Shown here: positions 33,511-36,392 of the stretch, piece after piece | How positions within the stretch are numbered: position 1 is the stretch's first letter | How the letters are laid out: each line of letters begins with the position of its first letter | Notes under the pieces: model-generated | The model's database searches: none | Told to the model about the DNA's origin: nothing | The model's input: only the letters and a program-made list of their open reading frames with translations | Made by a program: the position numbers and the translations under genes | DNA from: Flavobacteriales bacterium | Lineage (GTDB): Bacteria > Bacteroidota > Bacteroidia > Flavobacteriales_D > Crocinitomicaceae | Length of the DNA: 36,392 nt | Direction of reading: 5' to 3' | Assembly (NCBI GenBank): GCA_947476955.1 | Contig: CANJSS010000012.1 | Coordinates: 1 to 36,392 of the forward strand

Positions 33511-34134
33511 TCAATGCCAACCAAAACGATTTAGTTTATTTTTCAATTGTTCAATCGAAGATTTAGAAATTTCTAGCTCTGTTTCTAGTGCGGAAACAAT
33601 TTTCACATCTTTAAGTTGTGTTATTTTAGCTAATTCCCCAATTTCATTTACCAAAAACAGATGCGCGGCTTGATCCGCTGTTTCAGTATCTAGCGTTTGA
33701 ATGTTTTTAGCTTCTAACCATAATGTGATCTTTCCACCTCCTGCTTGAGTTGCAACAAATTCCCAGTCGTTTGCATCAATTTCAATCTCATCCATATGCT
33801 CGTTGTACACAAAGAATATCCGATTCCAGTTTTTTGCAGGTTTACTAGCGTGAAATTCCCAATCTAAATGCGTCGGTGCATCTTCCATTATGCGTTGGCT
33901 AATTTCCAGTAGTTCACTATCGCCATTGGGAGAAATAGTTAAAAACCACGTATTTTCATCATTCAATCCAAGATCCCAAGTAAATAGACCAAGATCTAAA
34001 ATATAATTGTTCATTTGCTCTACAACCGTTGCACGATCTTTCGCTGATTCGTTCTGAATACTATTTTGAATGAAGGAATTATTCTGCACAAACCAACGCC
34101 AAAAGGCTTCAATTTTATCGTATTCTTCTTTCAT
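33511..34134 (-). CDS. hypothetical cytoplasmic protein
   Basis: 207 residues, not recognised. No signal peptide or membrane segment. The N-terminal half has EAFWRWFVQNNSFIQNSI and WFLTISPNGDSELLEIS followed by DWEFHASKPAKNWNRIF, rich in Trp and acidic residues; the pattern is like small Bacteroidota proteins of unknown function that may contact other proteins. Residues 168-205 form a likely coiled coil (EIGELAKITQLKDVKIV, LEISKSSIEQLKNKLN). A near-consensus promoter lies 48 bp upstream of the ATG. It is transcribed in the same direction as the ATPase, but the promoter found between them argues against one operon. Confidence 0.6.
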   Translation of the reverse strand: MKEEYDKIEAFWRWFVQNNSFIQNSIQNESAKDRATVVEQMNNYILDLGLFTWDLGLNDENTWFLTISPNGDSELLEISQRIMEDAPTHLDWEFHASKPAKNWNRIFFVYNEHMDEIEIDANDWEFVATQAGGGKITLWLEAKNIQTLDTETADQAAHLFLVNEIGELAKITQLKDVKIVSALETELEISKSSIEQLKNKLNRFGWH

Positions 34135-34182
34135 ACTTTAGCTTGTGGTGAATGAATAGATATTTTTTCACTTATTTTTTCT

Positions 34183-34190
34183 CGAAGATA
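34183..34190 (-). promoter_or_regulatory. possible -7 promoter element (TATCTTCG)
   Basis: One mismatch from consensus on the minus strand, 48 bp before the ATG at 34134. Confidence 0.4.
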
Positions 34191-34220
34191 CATAAAAGCA
34201 AACTTTCAGAACTAATAAAA

Positions 34221-34261
34221 ATCGTAAAACATACCATACTTATGCATGTCTTATTTACGAT
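34221..34261. promoter_or_regulatory. inverted repeat between two minus-strand genes
   Basis: ATCGTAAA and TTTACGAT are exact 8-bp arms with ACAT/ATGT pairing inside. It lies upstream of the possible promoter at 34183 and downstream of the tolC stop; no T tract adjoins, so an operator is more likely than a terminator. Confidence 0.35.
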
Positions 34262-34327
34262 AAATTCACCAAAGAAATTAAGGTCATTTATTCCGGATTA
34301 ATTAAAACACTTTAGCGAGGGTTTTCA

Positions 34328-35704
34328 CTAATTCCCCAATAATCCTAAAATATATTTTTCGGAAAGTGCAGATTTTTGTGTTTTTGCTAAATACTCGATG
34401 TATTTCATTTTTGCAGAAATGTAATTAATTTCCCTAGCATTTACAATAAAAAGGGAGCTTTCACCTCCTTCGAAGAGTTGGCGTTCTGAAGCTGCCAAGT
34501 TTAAATAGCGTTCAGCCATTGTGTTGCTTGTTTGCGATTGCAAAACGTTGTTGTTCCATTCGTTTCTAATCTGGAGTTGTTTTGTAGCAAGGTCCCGTTG
34601 TTTTTTATCCATTTCCAAATGCGTATTTTCTAAAAAGAGACGTGTAATGGCTAAAGAAGATCGTTCTTTTCGAAGTAAAATAGGCATGGAAAATGTCGCT
34701 CCCCATTTGTAATTGGTAAATGAAAATTGAGTGGAAATGAGATTTTGTGGTGTTTGTAATAAATTATAATTCACATTGAATTGCGGTTTCAGCTGCTCAA
34801 TTTTTAACTTTCGCTCTAGTTCTAAATCGCGAATTTTAAGATTGTAAAGTGTTAAAATTGGATGCAAGCTTAAACTTTCCGCAATCGCCAAAGAGCTAGG
34901 CTTCGATATCTGTAGCATTTCTGCCGAAATAAAAGGGTCCAATAGTAATGGAAGTGTGCCTTTTTCCCACAGATAGTTTTCAATTTGCAAACGCACATTT
35001 TTTACCGAAAGCATTCTTTCATTGATTTCAAGTTCGCGTAATATCAAAACTGCGGATGCTTCCAAAGTATCCATTTCTGGACGTTCACCCAATGCTGCAT
35101 TTATTTTCACTTGTTCTAAGCGTGTTTTTGCAAGTATATAAACTTCTTGTGCTAAGGCAAGTTGCGCCTCTTGTTCTTGCCAAATTATAAAATGTTGTCC
35201 AGCTTCGTAAAGTAAGTCATTCAGAGCAAGCTGTTTTTGAATATTGGATTGATCAAATGCAACTGCTGCTCGCTTTAATTGTGTTCGCTGTGCATCCGTA
35301 AACATTCCGCGCCCTATTGGAACATCAATACCAAGATACGTTAATCCTTCGGTAGGAACGCGATTTTCAGGATTCAAAAAGCTACCGCTATTCCAATCTC
35401 CCATCACTTTTAAATTCCATCCGATGCGCGTTGGAATTTTTATTCCTGAAGAAAGTATGCTGTAATAAGTCGATCCATCGTAATATTTCTGGTCAATGCC
35501 GCCAATGGCAACTGGATCAAAATTTCCTTTAGATAAACGAACTACTTGTTCAGCTCTCAGTACATCATTCGATGCTATTAACGCAACAGGATGATTTTCT
35601 TTAATATGTTGCAAAAAATCAACTAGACGAAGTGTTTTTAAGGTGTCCTGCGACCACGAAATGGAATTCAAGAACACGGAAATTAAAAGAATTATGTAAT
35701 GCAT
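34328..35704 (-). CDS. TolC-family outer-membrane efflux protein
   Basis: 458 residues with a signal peptide (MHYIILLISVFLNSISWSQ). TolC-type proteins form trimeric outer-membrane channels that accept substrates from a HlyD adaptor and an inner-membrane pump. The two alpha-helical halves are visible: LLYEAGQHFIIWQEQEAQLA, then LEQVKINAALGERPEMDTLEASAV around residue 200 in shape, repeated near 350-440 with RNEWNNNVLQSQTSNTMA and FEGGESSLFIVNARE. The latter Gly-Glu-Ser-Ser turn is typical. The start codon shares one base with the stop of the HlyD gene (TAATG), so they are one operon. Confidence 0.92.
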   Translation of the reverse strand: MHYIILLISVFLNSISWSQDTLKTLRLVDFLQHIKENHPVALIASNDVLRAEQVVRLSKGNFDPVAIGGIDQKYYDGSTYYSILSSGIKIPTRIGWNLKVMGDWNSGSFLNPENRVPTEGLTYLGIDVPIGRGMFTDAQRTQLKRAAVAFDQSNIQKQLALNDLLYEAGQHFIIWQEQEAQLALAQEVYILAKTRLEQVKINAALGERPEMDTLEASAVLILRELEINERMLSVKNVRLQIENYLWEKGTLPLLLDPFISAEMLQISKPSSLAIAESLSLHPILTLYNLKIRDLELERKLKIEQLKPQFNVNYNLLQTPQNLISTQFSFTNYKWGATFSMPILLRKERSSLAITRLFLENTHLEMDKKQRDLATKQLQIRNEWNNNVLQSQTSNTMAERYLNLAASERQLFEGGESSLFIVNAREINYISAKMKYIEYLAKTQKSALSEKYILGLLGN

Positions 35705-36392
35705 TATATTTTTGTATTAATGGATTCTTTGGTTTTAATGGTATAATAATCAGGTGGAAAACCATTTATTTTTCGCCAAAGTTCATACCAAATTGGCACG
35801 TCTTTCAAAATTGCCATCGTTTCAACAGCAACGCCCATTCTTAGCCCAATTGGCCAGGTGTAATCTTTTGGATCTGGTTTTATTAAAATACGGTATTTTC
35901 CATTTTCACTTACATAATTATCAATTGCGGAAATTGTACCACCATACGTTCCATGACTAACATTTGGCCAACCTGAAAAGACAATCGCTGGCCATCCGTC
36001 GAATTGTAAACGAACTGAATTCCCAACGTGTAAAAGCGGCAAATCCATTGGTGAGACATAGGTTTCTACTGCATAATCAGATAGATTTGGAACAATGCTT
36101 ACCAAGGGCATTCCTTCCTGAATGATTTCGCCAATTCCATTTTTAAAAATTTGGGAAATAAAACCATCTTGGGGCGCAGTAATGAAATAATATCCAGATC
36201 TCAAGATGTAATTCGTCGCTTCATTCTGCATTTTAGAAACGCTCGCTTCTACATCGTATAAATTGGACATCGCACTCGCTTTGTCGGATTCACTTTTCGC
36301 TATCTTATCGCGGTAGTCTGCATCAATTGAATTTATGTTAGTCTGTTTATTGAGTAATTCATTGCGGGATGTCAGTAACTTATTTTCTAAGC
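35704..36392 (-). CDS. HlyD-family membrane fusion protein, 5'-truncated
   Basis: Periplasmic adaptor linking an inner-membrane transporter to TolC. The frame stays open to the window edge; an internal ATG at 36270 is not the start, because the upstream codons give a continuous coiled coil (LENKLLTSRNELLN, then YRDKIAKSESDKASA). 228 whole residues are visible. Next come the lipoyl half YYFITAPQDGFISQI and GEIIQEGMPLVSIVP, then the barrel VSPMDLPLLHVGNSVRLQF and a C-terminal GLRMGVAVETMAIL. No C-terminal membrane helix is seen; the membrane anchor would be in the missing N-terminal part. The type fits peptide or bacteriocin exporters; the ABC transporter is not in the window. Confidence 0.88.
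   Translation of the reverse strand, partial: LENKLLTSRNELLNKQTNINSIDADYRDKIAKSESDKASAMSNLYDVEASVSKMQNEATNYILRSGYYFITAPQDGFISQIFKNGIGEIIQEGMPLVSIVPNLSDYAVETYVSPMDLPLLHVGNSVRLQFDGWPAIVFSGWPNVSHGTYGGTISAIDNYVSENGKYRILIKPDPKDYTWPIGLRMGVAVETMAILKDVPIWYELWRKINGFPPDYYTIKTKESINTKI

Noticed and set aside
34290-34325. Hairpin AAAAC/GTTTT as the tolC terminator
   Set aside because: Only five A/T-rich pairs hold and the loop is large; it is not distinguishable from background.
1-36392. tRNA, rRNA, insertion sequence, prophage or replication origin
   Set aside because: No cloverleaf, rRNA core, transposase, integrase or terminal repeat was recognised by eye; tools such as tRNAscan-SE and ISfinder would settle it.

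Overview
The window looks like a chromosomal segment of a Bacteroidota bacterium, most likely of the Flavobacteriales; genus and species cannot be told from the sequence. The clues are an AT-rich composition, repeated perfect or near-perfect TAnnTTTG elements (the Bacteroidota sigma-ABfr -7 box) just upstream of genes, start codons preceded by A-rich stretches rather than Shine-Dalgarno sequences, many secreted lipoproteins and beta-barrel proteins, and family types usual for that phylum (flavobacterial ornithine aminotransferase, DUF2490, tandem FKBPs, a ParE/ParC-like topoisomerase pair). I see no rRNA, tRNA, CRISPR array, insertion sequence or phage gene.

Layout. 1-1062: 3' part of an L-2-hydroxyglutarate oxidase. 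1113-3628: a lipoprotein, a small MscS-type channel and two small unknown genes. 3798-10595: the most notable operon, dabA-dabB-sulP-DUF2490, which predicts energy-coupled uptake of inorganic carbon plus an outer-membrane protein; it ends in a clear hairpin terminator. 10680-12223: two overlapping FKBP prolyl isomerases, one probably cytoplasmic and one a lipoprotein. 12291-15983: a barrel-like protein, folD, a lipoamide-dehydrogenase-like flavoprotein that has lost both redox cysteines, and a YkgJ-type cysteine-cluster protein. 16153-18723: a SiaB-like kinase, a 46-residue Cys/Lys-rich protein, then an overlapping trio (barrel-like protein, GDPD-like lipoprotein, SUI1/YciH). 18806-20365: secreted subtilase. 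20693-23475: tightly overlapping pyrR-pyrB, then STAS-rnz. 23576-28962: ParE/ParC-type topoisomerase pair and a SIMPL protein. 29168-31976: ornithine aminotransferase and a phosphohexomutase. 32017-34134: an AAA-type ATPase with a four-copy 14-bp repeat array upstream of its promoter, and an unknown protein. 34328-36392: TolC and a truncated HlyD adaptor, part of a type I-like export system whose remaining genes lie outside the window.

How the genes fit together. DabA/DabB would move CO2/bicarbonate into the cell and SulP may add sodium- or proton-linked bicarbonate import. In an organism with no visible carbon-fixation genes here, the likely use is supplying bicarbonate to carboxylases such as the pyrimidine and anaplerotic enzymes; this is inference. 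PyrR/PyrB serve pyrimidine synthesis and FolD one-carbon metabolism. The SiaB-like kinase and the STAS protein are the two classes of component used in partner-switching regulation, though they are about 6 kb apart and no link is shown.

The strongest leads are the Dab/SulP/DUF2490 operon, the operator-like repeat array of the ATPase gene, the unannotated Cys-rich small protein, the cysteine-less Lpd-like enzyme, the Cys-rich insert in ornithine aminotransferase, two apparently leaderless promoters, and a structured 327-bp gap before pyrR. All functional calls come from reading motifs by eye, without database searches.
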